The notes under the pieces were generated by a model. The model ran no database searches, had not been told where the DNA came from, and saw only the letters and a program-made list of their open reading frames with translations. Shown here piece after piece: positions 21,681-33,700 of a stretch of 64,000 nt of DNA. The position numbers were made by a program, and so were the translations under genes. Within the stretch, counting starts at the first letter, position 1; each line of letters starts with the position of its first letter. This stretch comes from Palaemon carinicauda. Taxonomy: Eukaryota; Arthropoda; Malacostraca; Decapoda; Palaemonidae. The DNA lies in assembly GCF_036898095.1 (NCBI RefSeq), contig NC_090751.1, forward strand, positions 80,946,455 to 81,010,454, in the 5' to 3' direction.

Positions 21681-22575
21681 ACCACATAATGCTTCAGTTC
21701 GTGGTCTTACTTTGCGTAGTGTTTGTAGAACACTCTGGATGACTTCCTTCCAGTATATGAGTGAAGACGCTCAAATTCCATATACTGAAAAAAGTTCAGT
21801 GATGAAGCAATTTTTCTCGGATCATGACCTGTGGTGTACTGTCAGGATCTGCTCTGCGAATGAAATAGGTGAGCTTCGCCCTTAGTTGTTTAAGGGATAA
21901 GTTTAATCCTGAAGTTTCTCCTTTGAAGAGCTGTCCTCCCCTGAAGTCTGAAGTTCTACAAAGATAGACCTTTAGACACTCTACTGGACACATAGAGACA
22001 TCTTCCTTCAGAGGGCAGATTCTCCAGGGACTCCATCTCTTAGTGGGTAGCTCGTTCTTGGCGAGAAAGGTTGGATCAGGAAAGAGATTCAGTTCTCCCA
22101 CTTCTGTGAACTGAATGTGGCCCACATTTCTTGATAGGGCTACTATTTCACTAACTCTAGCCCCTGAGGCTATAGCGAACAGGAAAATAACCTTCTGGGT
22201 TAGATCCTTGAGAAAACAATCTTCATTGTTCACTGATGAAGCATAATGTAGGACCTTGTCCAAGGACCATGAAATGGGCTTCGGAGGAGCTGCAGGCCTA
22301 AGTCTAGCGCATGCATGCCTTCGGGATCTTGTTAAAGATTTCGTTTGTCAGGTTCACTTGAAAGGCGTATAGAAGAGGTCTAGTCAGGGCTGACTTGCAT
22401 GTAGTTAACGTGTTGGCAGCCAGACCTTGTTCATGAAGGTGGATAAAGAAGGACAGACAGAAGTCTATTGAAATTTCTTTCGGTCCTTTTGCTTTAACAA
22501 AAGCAACACACTTTTTCCAAGACGATTCATATTGCCTTCTAGTTGACTTAGCCTTGCATTCTTCTAAAAAGTCTT
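21681..22575 (-). pseudogene. DIRS tyrosine recombinase (copy D)
   Basis: Best preserved recombinase in the window. The N-terminal region (FLEECKAKSTRRQYESSW near 22,530-22,570, then IHLHEQGLAANTLTTCKSA near 22,400) is in one frame, and the catalytic region (22,263-21,796) is in another. Box I Arg is present (ASGARVSEIVALSR near 22,150), the RWSPWRICPLKEDVSMCPVE stretch follows, and box II His and Arg are present as GHDPRK near 21,825, though a small deletion just before shifts the frame. The nucleophile context FYKHYAK is near 21,715-21,735. Catalytic residues therefore survive, but the frame does not. Confidence 0.87.
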
Positions 22576-24520
22576 TACTGCCTTTTGAGATCCCAAATCT
22601 TTTCTTAACTGCTAAGGCGAGAAAATCATGCGATGAAGGTTTTGGGTTCTCTGTGATGAAGCAAAGACAGTCGACTTCTGAGCCCGTTGAGACAGTGCTG
22701 GGCTCGGTAAAAGGGCCGGCCTCAGTCTCAGTTCCATCAATAGAGGGAACCAGCTGCTCTTGGGACACCTGGGGACCACTAGAGCAGCCGTTCCCTGGAA
22801 GGATCTCAGCTTGTTGAGGACCTTCAGCAAGCAGGAGATTGGATGGAAGGAACAGGAAAATCCGGGTCCATTTGTTCCAACCTAGGGACATGGCGTCCGT
22901 TGTCTCCTCTAGAGGGTCCTCATATGGGGCTACATATGGAGGAAGTTTCTTGATGTCGCTCGTCGCGAAGAGGTCGATCTGCAGTTCCGGGACTTGCTCC
23001 AAGATGGAGGAGAATGAGTCTGCGTCTGGGGACCATTCTGACCCTATCGGCTTGAGCCTGGATAGAACGTCCGCTGTCACATTGCGGAACCTTTGTAAGT
23101 GAACTGCTGATAGGTGCCATCTCTCTAGACAAAGGATGGCTAATATCACATGGTTGTTATGGGACAATCTCGAGCCTTGTCGGTTCAGACATCACACTAT
23201 CACTTCGCTGTCCAAGATCAGCCTGATGTGGTCTGATCTGCGAGGGGAGAGTTTTCCCAACGTCAAGAGGACTGCCATAGCTTCCAAAATGTTGATGAGA
23301 AAGGCCTTGAACAGAGATGACCAAGTCCCTTGGACTTTCCTTTGATGGGAGTGAACTCCCCTTCTTCCGTCGAGGCATCCATGTGGATGGTCATCGACGG
23401 CAGAGGCGGTTGCAAGGGCATGGTCATCATTAGGCTCTTGGCCTTCGACCACGGGGTGAGAAATTATCGTAGTAAGGCCGGTATCGGTCATTTTAGATCT
23501 CTTCGAGCGTTTGATGCGTATCTTCTTCAGACTCCTGACGCATCTTACAGTTGTGCTCTTAGCACTGGGTCTGTTACTGCTGCGAACTGGAGAGAGCCCA
23601 GTACTCTTTCCTGTTGACATCTTGAAATCCTGTCGGATTTCAGTAGTGTCTTTACAGACCCTGCAATTTCCCTCCTCTTCCCTGAGGGAATGGAGGGACG
23701 GTGTGACCTCAGGTTCCAATGGATTTCCAGCCATTGAAACCCTTGAGCTGGAGAGAGAGACTTCTTGAAGTTGATCTTGCATCCCGGATGTTCCGGGAAC
23801 TGGATCACTTCTTTGGATGCTTGCAGACAAGCCATTTCGGATGGTGCCCACACCAGCCAGTCGTCCAGGTACACCTTCTAGGCATAGTTGTTGCACGACT
23901 GCGTCTGCAAGTTTCAGGAAGATGCTTGGGGCTATGTTTAGTCCAAAGGGTATGGTTCTGAGAACACACTTTACCTTCTGTAACTTGAAACCTAGGTAGG
24001 AGGAGAGGGGGCGACTGACTAGAAGGTGCCAATAGGCATCTGTCAGGTCTATCAAGACTGTGAATGACCCTTTTTGTAACAGGGTCCTTATGTGTTGAAG
24101 GATTAACATCCTGAACTTGCTATTTTCTATGAACTTGTTGAATGGCGACAAGTCCAGAATGACTCTGAGTTTGTCTGAGCCCTTCTTGGGAACACAAAAC
24201 AGCCTTCCCTGAAATTTGATGGACTTTGCTTTCCTTATCACCTGTATGCTCAAGAGCTCTAGGGTATATTCTTCTAATGCGGGGGTGGAGTGTTGGAAGA
24301 ATTGAGGAAATGATGGTGGAGACTTCCGTTTTCATCCTAGTCCAGTCTTGATTAGGCCGTGGGCCCAAGGATTGTAGTTCCAACGATCCTGAAAATGTTG
24401 GAGCCTCCCTCCTACCGGAAGCATCCTCTTGCTTCGATTGACCGGAGGGTTTACCTCCTCGATCGCGTCCCCCCCTACCTCTTGAGGGATGTCTAGAGGA
24501 GCCCCGTCTGGATCCTTTAC
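22576..24520 (-). pseudogene. DIRS reverse transcriptase-RNase H (copy D)
   Basis: RT/RNase H in several frames. LDLSPFNKFIENSKFRM and motif A (FTVLIDLTDAYWHLLV) lie in a frame covering 24,253 to about 23,890, and the active site YLDDWLVW lies in another (about 23,874-23,545). Between them, copy D lacks a few codons next to the active site that copy C retains. RNase H follows in further frames near 23,350-23,190, with LQIDLFATSDIKKLP near 22,960. The upstream basic Gly/Arg-rich linker at 24,527-24,440 has a GRGGRDRGGK motif also seen in copy A. Confidence 0.83.
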
Positions 24521-24529
24521 CTTTCAACC

Positions 24530-26039
24530 GAAAGGTAGTGATCTGCCTCTCAAACCCAGGGTTGAATGCTGGTGACTGGGCAACCAGCTATTGAGGCATC
24601 ACTTGGAAGGTGGTCTGTGTTTGGGCCACCACTTGGGACACCGCGGACATAGTAACTGTGGGATGTTGTTGAGCAAGCCGAGGGGGAAGTCTAGACTTCT
24701 TCGTCTTCCTTTTAGGTTGGGGATCCGCATCCGGGGAAGACTTCCTCTTTGAAGAGATGCCCCACTACTGGAGAAGGTTACTATTCTCTGTGATGGCTTT
24801 CTCTACTACCTCTTTGACTACTTCGTTCGGGAAGAGGTCTTTACCCCAGATGTTAGAAGATATCAGCTTCCTGGGTTCATGTTTCACTGTTGCAGCAGTG
24901 AACACAAACTCTCTACAGGCTCTCCTAGCCTTCATGAAAGCATACAGGTCCTTTACTAGGGTGGCCATATGCATTTTGGCCAGGACCATAAGCATGTCTG
25001 GGGTACTTCATTGGCCTGCACACATCTCTATGCAGTTCTGTAGGGATAAGGATGCAGCAAGTCACTCCTTTGTCTCTTGTTCCTTGCACAAGAGAAAGTC
25101 AGAAAGTTTATGGAGATTCTCGCTAAACTGTCGGCCAGCGATGTCTGCGTCCAGTTTCCCTACTGAGAAGGTTAGGTGGACTTCCTTCCATTCCTTCTCC
25201 TGCATGGGCAAGGCTAACGACAGAGGCCTGCACTCCTCTAGTACAGGGCATGGTTTGCCTGCCTCCACTGCCTTGGCAACAGATTTAAATGCCTTCAACG
25301 TAAAGGGGAAGGCTATTGAAGGAGGAGCAAGAAAGGTAGGGTGTTTCTTGCTCAAGGCGGACACTTTCGAAACCGGATAGCCCACCTTTCTCAGGCTACT
25401 TGACAAGAGAGCCTGTGCCTTATCGTGGTCGAAAACCATGACCTCCTTCGGTTCCATCTCCTCTTTTGGCATTGTTGTCCAATGGAGGGGTAGAAGCTGA
25501 AGATGTCGAGGGTAACGGCTCCGGTGCCGGCACAGACGGAAGGAACTCCGACTCAGCATCATCATCTTCTTCCTGAAGTTGAGTAGACTCCTCCTCGGGA
25601 TCATCCTTTAATAGATCCCTTTCAGTGTCCATAGACACTTCCGACATCCTTACCTCCTGGTGGATGTCCATACTTTGCAACGCCTCCCTGACATCCGTCT
25701 CGATGGCAATCTGGACGCAGGGAGGTCCGAGTCGTGCTAGGGGCACAACAATTTCACTACCTGCTTTCGGGAACAGTAGGCTACGCATCCTATCGTTAGG
25801 TAGGTATGGTCCCGGAGAGTTCTTCTGGAACCCTCTTACCCACTTGCGCAGCTTTTCATGTGCCGTATCCCTCGACTCCGTTAACTTTCGGTCACCAAGG
25901 TCCGGCAGATATTGCAGACTTGGGGGTCCCAATATTGCAAGGATTCGGTAATGATGGTACAGAGGACATGAGACGTGCACACTTTGTGACCGTAGAAGTT
26001 CCTACTCCTATGGTTGCAGAAGATCGCATCTCCTATCAT
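24530..26039 (-). pseudogene. DIRS gag-like protein (copy D)
   Basis: Gag of copy D from a probable ATG at 26,039. The Cys/His N-terminus is partly eroded (CNHRSRNFYGHKVC; one Cys of copy C is Tyr here). The acidic middle is open over about 25,900-25,420. A deletion near 25,475 brings the Ser/Thr/Pro-rich tract next to VFDHDKAQALL, removing a few hundred nucleotides present in copies A and C. The conserved second half is split between a frame at 25,604-25,062 and one at 24,995-24,765. Not expected to make a full protein. Confidence 0.7.
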
Positions 26040-28735
26040 CTGGGGTTCCTCCTGTAAAGAAAGGAAAATTAAATGAGTATGCGATTGTTTATCACACATG
26101 ATAAACAGACATGCAAATATTAATTTTTTAACCATTATAGCTCAGGAGAGTAAGCTAGAAAGAAATTGGGAAAGACACATACTTGTGTATCCCTTTCAGC
26201 CAATTCCTGTGACCTCCCCCCAATATTAAGGATATAGAGTTTCTTTTATCAGGGTAACTCGAAAGAGAAGGGTTCTAACCTCTAGGGATAGAAAAAGTGT
26301 ACACTGCCACTGACCCTTCTTGATTATTTAATATTGTGGGGTAAGTATTAACTGATTTCCAATCAGAGTGTTGAAGGAAATCTATTCTTTCAATATAGGA
26401 TTGGTCTCAGCAAAAGACTGTACAAGGATACACAAGGTATGTTGGAAAATAACTACTGTATAATAAATACTATAGTTTTCTGTCTGCAGTATATACTATA
26501 CTGCAAATATACTGGCTATTGTATAATTATATACTGTAGTTCAGCCGGCATATCGTCAGCATGGTACAGCACCTGGTGGCACAGTCCGGCTGGCATGTCG
26601 CCGGCTGGACTAGAAATTAAGAAAGACACATACTTGTGTATCCCTCCAAGCCAATTGCAGTGAATTCCCCCTGCAATATTAAGACTATAGAGTTTCCTGA
26701 TCAGGGAAAACACAAAAGAGAGGAGTTCTAACCTCTAGGGATAGAAAATTGTACTACCACTGACCCCTCTCAACTATTTAATATTGTAGGGTAAGTTCTT
26801 AACTGATTTCTAATCAGAGTATTGAAGGAATTCTATTCTTTCAATATAGGATTGGTCTCAGCAAAAGACTGTGCAAGGATACACAAAATATGTTGGAAAA
26901 TTACTACTGTATAATATATACAATAGTTTTCTATCTGCAGTATATACTATACTGCAAATATACTAGCTACTGTATAATTACATACTGTAGTGCAGCCGGC
27001 ATGTTTCCAGCAGGGCTAGCACTTGGCGGAACAGTCCAGCCGGCATGTCGCCGGCTGGGTAGTATCCGGCGGTACTGGTCCAGTCGGCATGCCATCAACC
27101 AAATAAGTACCTGACGTCACCAGCCCAGCCGACATGCTGCCGGCTGGGTTAGTACCTGGCGGCACTAGCTGACAGAGAGAGAGAAAAAGCATGGAGTGAA
27201 GGGCTACTTTATTAAAATGTATATTTACAATAAATAAGAGTGTAAGTATATAACCTTACTGCCTTCCTCCAGATTGAGGGTTCAAATGGAAGGAGAGAAT
27301 GCATCATTCAGGCTTCCATCCAGCCGCAAGATCCATTGCCGGCAATGCCAGTTTCAGGAATGTGGATAGCAGTCCAAGGGGGGACTGAAGAACCTTCAGC
27401 AGCAGAAGGGTCTCCCAATGGCAGCCGTCATAGCCGGCACAACCTTCCCGGAGCCTTGTGTCATTAGGGAAAGACTGAGTGACTAAACAGCTGCTTATGT
27501 AGGAGCCCGGCCAGCACCGCAACCTACCCGGCAAGCGGTGATATTGCAGGACAATGGCCACAGGATTGCGATGGCAAAGTCATCGCTAAAGGGCCGAGAG
27601 GGGAAGGGAAAAGGGAAAAGTGTAGAAGGCGGCGGCAGGATTGCCGCCACTTCCACACAAGAGTGAAACAATGTTTCAGTATCGGCGCCATCCTAGGCGG
27701 CAGAAGAGTATCTATTCTTCAGCCTAGGGTCTGCCGAACCTATCAAGTGTACAAGGAGGCGGCAGGATTGCTGCCACCTCCACACAAGGAGAAACAATGT
27801 TTCAGTCAGTATCGGCGACATCCTAGGCGGCAGAAGAATACTATTCTTCAATCTAGGGTCTGCCGACATAGGACTAGTCTTCTTGACCGCAGGGGAGAAG
27901 GTGGCGGCAACATACTACCACTTCAGGTGTGGCCCAGGGAGGCTTTGCCTCCTATGCCGGCAGTTATAACCGGCAGGGGAGTGACTACTCACCCTGCTGC
28001 TCTGCCGCCGGCAGAAAGACTGAATACTCTGAGGTTCTGTCGAAAACCAAAGCCGGAATCTCACCGGCAAAGGTGGGAGACAGAAAACCCTAGCCTAGTC
28101 AAGCCGGAATGAACTAATCTATGGCAAGACCAGATAGGGTTGTCACCTACGGCGGCACTCAGAGGGAAGGAGGGATTACCCTTAAATCTCCACAAGAGAC
28201 AGGTATCGAGTTATATAATTCTAGGACATGTACTATCTCCCATTGAATTGATAAAACGATACACGAGGGTAAACAGGGATAATGTCTGAAAGTATATTAC
28301 AGCACATAGGCTAGGTAACCTAGTGCGAGACGAGATCTCCGTTACCTAAATCGCCGGAACTCTAACGTATACGATCGACAAAAGGAAGGGGAAATTATGC
28401 ATATAATATATATCTTAACTAGTATAATTGTGCCTAAATAGCTTTCATAATTTATTAATGTTATTACAACTGGGAAAGTCGTTTTGCCAACTGAATAACA
28501 CATGCATACCGAACGACAGCGCCCATGGTGCCTCAGGTGATAGGCCTAGCTCCTTAACACAATAAATTACTCTGATTTCATTGTGAAGCAGGAGCTAAAA
28601 ATTATACACTGTAAAGAATGAATACTCAACTTTCCAGAGGCAAAAGAAGCTAGAGATTGCATAATAAATCCTCACAAAAGCGATCAAAACGTTAGGTCAA
28701 CAGGGAACACCACCGTGCGAAATTGCTACAAAAAT
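26040..28735 (-). other. DIRS copy D 5' leader
   Basis: Non-coding leader of ~2.7 kb colinear with that of copy C but longer. It contains a ~450-bp tandem duplication, a GC-rich minisatellite (26,995-27,170) and about two 121-bp GGCAGGATTGCC units (27,625-27,870). No gene is visible. Confidence 0.75.
26153..27060. repeat. ~450-bp tandem duplication in copy D leader
   Basis: Segments starting near 26,166 and 26,616 both read GAAAGACACATACTTGTGTA and run in parallel through CTGCAGTATATACTATACTG (about 26,485 and 26,935) to the GCCGGC-rich block. Copies A and C have a single unit. Confidence 0.8.
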
Positions 28736-29017
28736 AGGAATGCGCGCCATCTTGGATAAAGCGCCATCTAGATACTCGTAGTGGTATGGGAGGATGGGTA
28801 ACCTTGATAACGGCTCCCCTTATATCTTTTCCACTCTTCCCCCTCGAAACGAAAACGCTATTCGGGGTGAAGATTGCTATGTGTCGTATCAAGATATACG
28901 TCCCCTGATATTATGCGATATCCTTAAGAGAAATTTTAAGGATATTCGCGCCAGGAGTTAGAATTCTGGAGACCTAAAGGTTAATTCTCTGGGAATATCA
29001 CTGTAGCCAAATATCCC
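28736..29017 (-). repeat. Right inverted terminal repeat of DIRS copy D
   Basis: Reverse complement of 20,447-20,727, ending CTGTAGCCAAATATCCC at 29,017. The YY1-like motif is at 28,744-28,755. Unlike copy C, no half hairpin follows; the next bases are an AT-rich stub and a short (AT)n tract (29,028-29,050). Confidence 0.85.
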
Positions 29018-29050
29018 AAAATAGCCCAAATATATATATATATATATATA

Positions 29051-29603
29051 TGACCCGATTTAGGTCGTATTAAGGGGGGTTCAACTTCACGTCTTGGGGA
29101 AACAAAGATAGAGACAGTCCCTTTGATGGCTAACACTATTATGAGAGAGGGTAGGATCAAATGAGATTCAGTTGAATTGTTAAATTTCCACAGCTGCTAT
29201 ATTCTATTTAAGCTACAAGGGCGGCCCTTAATTATCATTACGTTACTTTACTAAGAAAAAGTCCTCCGAGAAATGGTACTTGTTGGCACTCATACTGGCA
29301 CCCGTGACCTGGACGCATAGGTCTATACACTCAAGCCTCCCAACTCTAACTGACAAAAAACTATGGGGCAGTTCAAGCGCCCACCTTGGCCTTTCTATGC
29401 CCTGATCGATGATTGGCTGTTTTGACCCGAAAGTCTTATGAGAACCAATAGAGAGAGATTTTGGGGACGCTAACTTTTAATGAACATTTTTGAGTGCCAA
29501 GCCAAGCCAAGCCACATTTTAACCGTCTTTCCTTTAACAAAGAAGACAGATCTGTTGACATTCACTTATTCCACACAGTAACAACCTGACTGTGCTTAGC
29601 TCA
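29051..29603 (-). repeat. 3' LTR of Gypsy-1
   Basis: 553 bp. On the element strand it starts TGAGCTAAGCACAG and ends ATCGGGTCA, the usual TG...CA. It pairs with 35,997-36,549. It includes a GCCAAGCCAAGCCAAGCC direct repeat. Confidence 0.93.
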
Positions 29604-29617
29604 TCACTCCCTTCCCA
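29604..29617 (-). other. Gypsy-1 polypurine tract
   Basis: On the minus strand GGGAAGGGAGTGA lies immediately upstream of the 3' LTR start, the position of the plus-strand primer in LTR retrotransposons. Confidence 0.75.
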
Positions 29618-30732
29618 AATTTTTACGTCCCGTAAAATTCACACTTATCAGATTTTTTTCTCAAAACAAAATTTTTTTTTTCTCTCTCTTTTTTTTTTTT
29701 CCACTGAACACAAGCTTTCTTTTTCCACTAGATGTTGCCTTTGAGTACCATCCTTTTCGGGAGCATGCAAACATTAAAATTAAATACCTAAACCAAATCA
29801 AAGGGCCTTTTGGCGTGTTACATTTGCAAGTTACACAAAGATGAATATCACGCCCACAATAGATCATACAGAAACACAAATTCAGGTTTAAATTCATCAT
29901 CACCGAAATTTGGAGCACAAAATCAGAAAAATAATAATGTTTTAAATGCAATAAAATTTCATAAGGACCAACAAATCATCACATACACAAATTAAAGAAA
30001 ATGATAAAAATCAAGAGAAATCAAAATGAATAACTTCCAATCCCAGCACTCTTTGATACATTTACCATTATAAGGAAACCATTTCTAACCATCCGTGACA
30101 CTGCAATAAGGAGCAAACTCAAACAGTGAATAATAATAAAAAGAAAACCATACTTATTAATAACCGAGCAACATTATTTCTCCTGAAAAACAAAAACATA
30201 AGTAATGATGTTCAATTTTCAACCCATGATTAACAATTACCTGTAATAGTACTGAAAACCTCCACAGAGAAATGATATTCTTTAAGTACAGTATAACACA
30301 AAAAATGGAAAGACATACCTAAAAGCATTGGGAATAGCAAAATAAGTATCAACATAGGGTAACGAAATTTGAATTAATTTCAACATAAACATAAATGCAA
30401 CAAAAAATGTCTCAGTTATCTGTCACCACACCGAAATATATATATTTTTTTTCTTTTTAACCAGCACAAAAAAATAGTAAACATACATAAAACCATTGGT
30501 AATAGCAAAATTGGTACCAACACAAAATAATGAAATTTGAATTATTTCCAACATAACATAAATGCAACAGAAATTTCTCAGTATGATAAATGATATACTC
30601 GTGATATGCTTAGAACAAAACCAAAAAAAAAACGAAAAAAAATTTAATTCATCTTTTCACAAAACACTCGGAATGAACATACGTAAAAGACCTGATTTTT
30701 ATGACTTCTATCACCTCGTGGTAGACATTATC
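29618..30732 (-). other. Gypsy-1 3' non-coding region, no env
   Basis: About 1.1 kb between pol and the polypurine tract. It is AT-rich and has no open frame with a signal peptide, membrane segment or envelope-like pattern. I see nothing else in it. Confidence 0.7.
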
Positions 30733-33700
30733 TCAAGACCCACGTTTTCTCGTACTCTCTCGTGCTTGGAGGACGGCACGGACAGACGCTTGTGCCTCCT
30801 CTTCACCTTCCTCTCCCAGGTAGCCAGGTAGCCCGGGGTAAGGTGGCACCGGCTTATCCAGATACCACACCAAGTTGTCCTCCCGGACCGGGCGCATGTG
30901 AGAAAGGTGATACTCGCCTTTGGTCCCGGTCCGGATGTGTTGGATGACCGCCGTATCGGCTTTAATTTCTTTTACATGATACGGTCCAACATATGCGGCT
31001 TCCAGTTTATGCTTCCTCGGTTGCAACCTTCTTAGATAGATTCTGTCCCCTATCTGTATATCAGACGTGCGCGTTCGGAAACGCTGATCGTATTTCGTCT
31101 GATACTTCTCATTGGCCCTCAGCAAGTACTTTTGGGTTATCTGAAACACTCTCCGAGCCAAATTACACATCATCACCCGATATTGTTCTGTGTTGTATAA
31201 TGGCAGGGTGTGGGGGTCCATGATAACGGTATACGGCAACACAGGGTCCTGCGCATATAGTATAAAAAACGGTGTATCCCTAATAGAGCTATTATATGCC
31301 GTATTTAGGGCGAACTCCGCCCACGGCAACATTTCCACCCACTGGTTTGGATTGTCCCCCACAAGATACCTTAAAATATTTGTCACCTCTCGGTTATGGG
31401 ACTCGACGAGCCCATTTGCTGATGGCCGATAAGAGGCGATCGCGAAATGATTTATGTTCATGATCTGGGTTACCCCCTTACACACTTCATTCACAAACTC
31501 TCGACCATTGTCACTTATCAATGTACGTGGACATCCGTACCTCACTATGAAGGAGCACAACGCCTTCGCAACCGACACTGCGGTTTTGTCCACCATTGCA
31601 TACGTGTGTGTGAAGCGTGTGAATGCATCTACAAACACACACACGTACTTAAACTGCCCGTCACCGGGGGGAAATGGACCCAAAACGTCCATATGCACTC
31701 TATTAAACTTAACAGGCACTATTGACCATGTTCTGGCCTTCGGGATCACATGGTTGTGGTTCCACATAGTGTTACACACATGGCACTTATTAATAAACCT
31801 AACAATGTCTTTTTTCATCCCTATCCAAAAAAATGACTCTCTGGCCCTTCTCAAGGCTCTCTCTATACCTACATGTCCTGCGTAAGGACTTACATGAATT
31901 ACATGGATGGCTTTCTCTATCAAAGAGGAAGGGAGAACAACGCGAGATCGGATATCTCCCGGTCTCTTTTCATACTTATAAAATAGGATATCGTCTTCGA
32001 TGAAGAACTCATCTCGTCGCATGCGCAAGAAATCCGGGAGTTTGCTACTCGCATCTCTCACGCACCTCTTGACCTGTTCGATCCAAGGTTCAGATTTTTG
32101 TCCAGCAACGAGCTCACCCACACTCCAGCCACACATATCGATCACACACTCATTCACGGGGAATTCTCTCTGAGTTCCCCCCGTGGAACTCCCAACATCC
32201 ACCTTCTCCGGACAGCTCTCGTCCTCTCTCTCTCTCACACTAGAGTTGCCAAGTTCTTCCCGTTTTCTATGCGCTCCTCCCACAGGTGTATTTGACCCCG
32301 AACTCTCCTGTTGTTTTCCCTTCCGCCTTGCCGACCTAGTTGTTACAGCCGCTATGGCGGTCCTGGAGAGAGCGTCTGCTACTTTATTTAACTTCCCCGA
32401 AATATGCTCGAAATTTGCAATATCAAACTCTAACAACCGCTCAATCCACCGAGCTTGCCGAGTATTTAATTCCCCTTTTTTAAACAAGTCTCGCAACGGC
32501 CGATGATCTGTATTTATTTTAATTTTATGCCCAAGCAAGAAGTAGCGGTGTCTCTCCAGCATCCATAGAATTGCCAATGCCTCTCTATCGAAGGTACTGT
32601 ACCTAACCTCTGGTCCCTTTAAAGCCCGTGAAGCGAAACAAATAGGCCTCTCATTCCCTTCATCATCAACCTGAGAAATGACTCCGCCGATCGCGATCTG
32701 ACTCGCGTCGGTCGTTACTAAAAATGGCCGATCGAACCTTGGATAAGCCAGAAGTTCGTCGCTCGTGAGTGCATTCTTTAATGTCTGAAAAGCAGTTTTT
32801 TCTCTTTCTCCCCACTGAAATTCAGGCCGCTTCCTCAATGAATCTAGCGGTCGTGCTATGTGACCGAAGTTCTGTATAAACTTACGGTAATAGCCAGCGA
32901 GCCCGAGAAAACTGGCTACTTCCTTAGCGTTTCTTGGCTCTGGGAATTCCCTGATTGCAGCTACTTTATCGGCACAAGGCCTTAGGCCTTCGGGCGTTAC
33001 TATGTGCCCCAAAAATTCTACCTCTTGTTGAAAAAATTTACATTTGTCTAAATTAATCTTCATCCCCTGACGTCTCAAAGCTTCTAACACTTGTATAAGA
33101 TTTTTTTCATGCTCGTCTGCCGTAGCCCCAATTACAATTATATCATCCAAATAGACAAAAACACTATGTCCTAGCAATGAAGCTAATACAGACATCATCA
33201 CACGAGAAAAATGGGCAGGAGCATTCTTTAATCCGAAAGGGAGATAATTATACTCAAGCAACTGATCCTTTGCTATAAAGGCCGTTTTTTCTTTACTCTC
33301 TTCAGCTAAGGGAATTTGGTGATATCCGGACTTTAAATCTAAAGTAGAAAAAAACCTGCTTTCCCTGACTTTAAGTAACAGTTCCTCGATAGAGGGCAAA
33401 GGGTATGCATTATCCTTGGTAACAGCATTTATCCTCCTATAATCTACGCATAATCGAAAAGAACCATCCTTCTTACGAACCATTACAATTGGAGAAGCCC
33501 AGGGTGACTCGCTTTCTCGAATCGTACCTTGCTCTTTTAATTTATTTATTTCTCTTTCAATTGCCTCTACATGACAGACGGGAGTCCTATAAGGTTTAGA
33601 ACGAATTGGGGGGTGGCTGCCAGTCTCGATGTTAAATGGAAACTTAGTAATTCTCCCTGGGGTTTCATCTTCAACTGCAATTACGTCCTCAAAATTCTCT

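Larger units (their letters stand above)
20447..29017 (-). mobile_element. DIRS-like retrotransposon copy D (full length)
   Basis: Complete ~8.6-kb minus-strand DIRS element bounded by inverted repeats (20,447-20,727 and 28,736-29,017). It closely resembles copy C throughout. It is longer mainly because of a ~450-bp tandem duplication in the leader. Gag has an internal deletion, RT is broken into frames, and the recombinase keeps more catalytic positions than copies B or C. The right terminal repeat ends at 29,017 and runs into a short AT tract that hosts Gypsy-1. Confidence 0.88.

Noticed and set aside
22304..23167. Single fusion protein of RNase H and recombinase in copy D
   Set aside because: The middle of this frame is out of register compared with copies B and C; the apparent fusion comes from compensating frameshifts.
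29618..30732. Possible env gene of Gypsy-1
   Set aside because: No long frame on the element strand, no signal peptide or membrane segment pattern.
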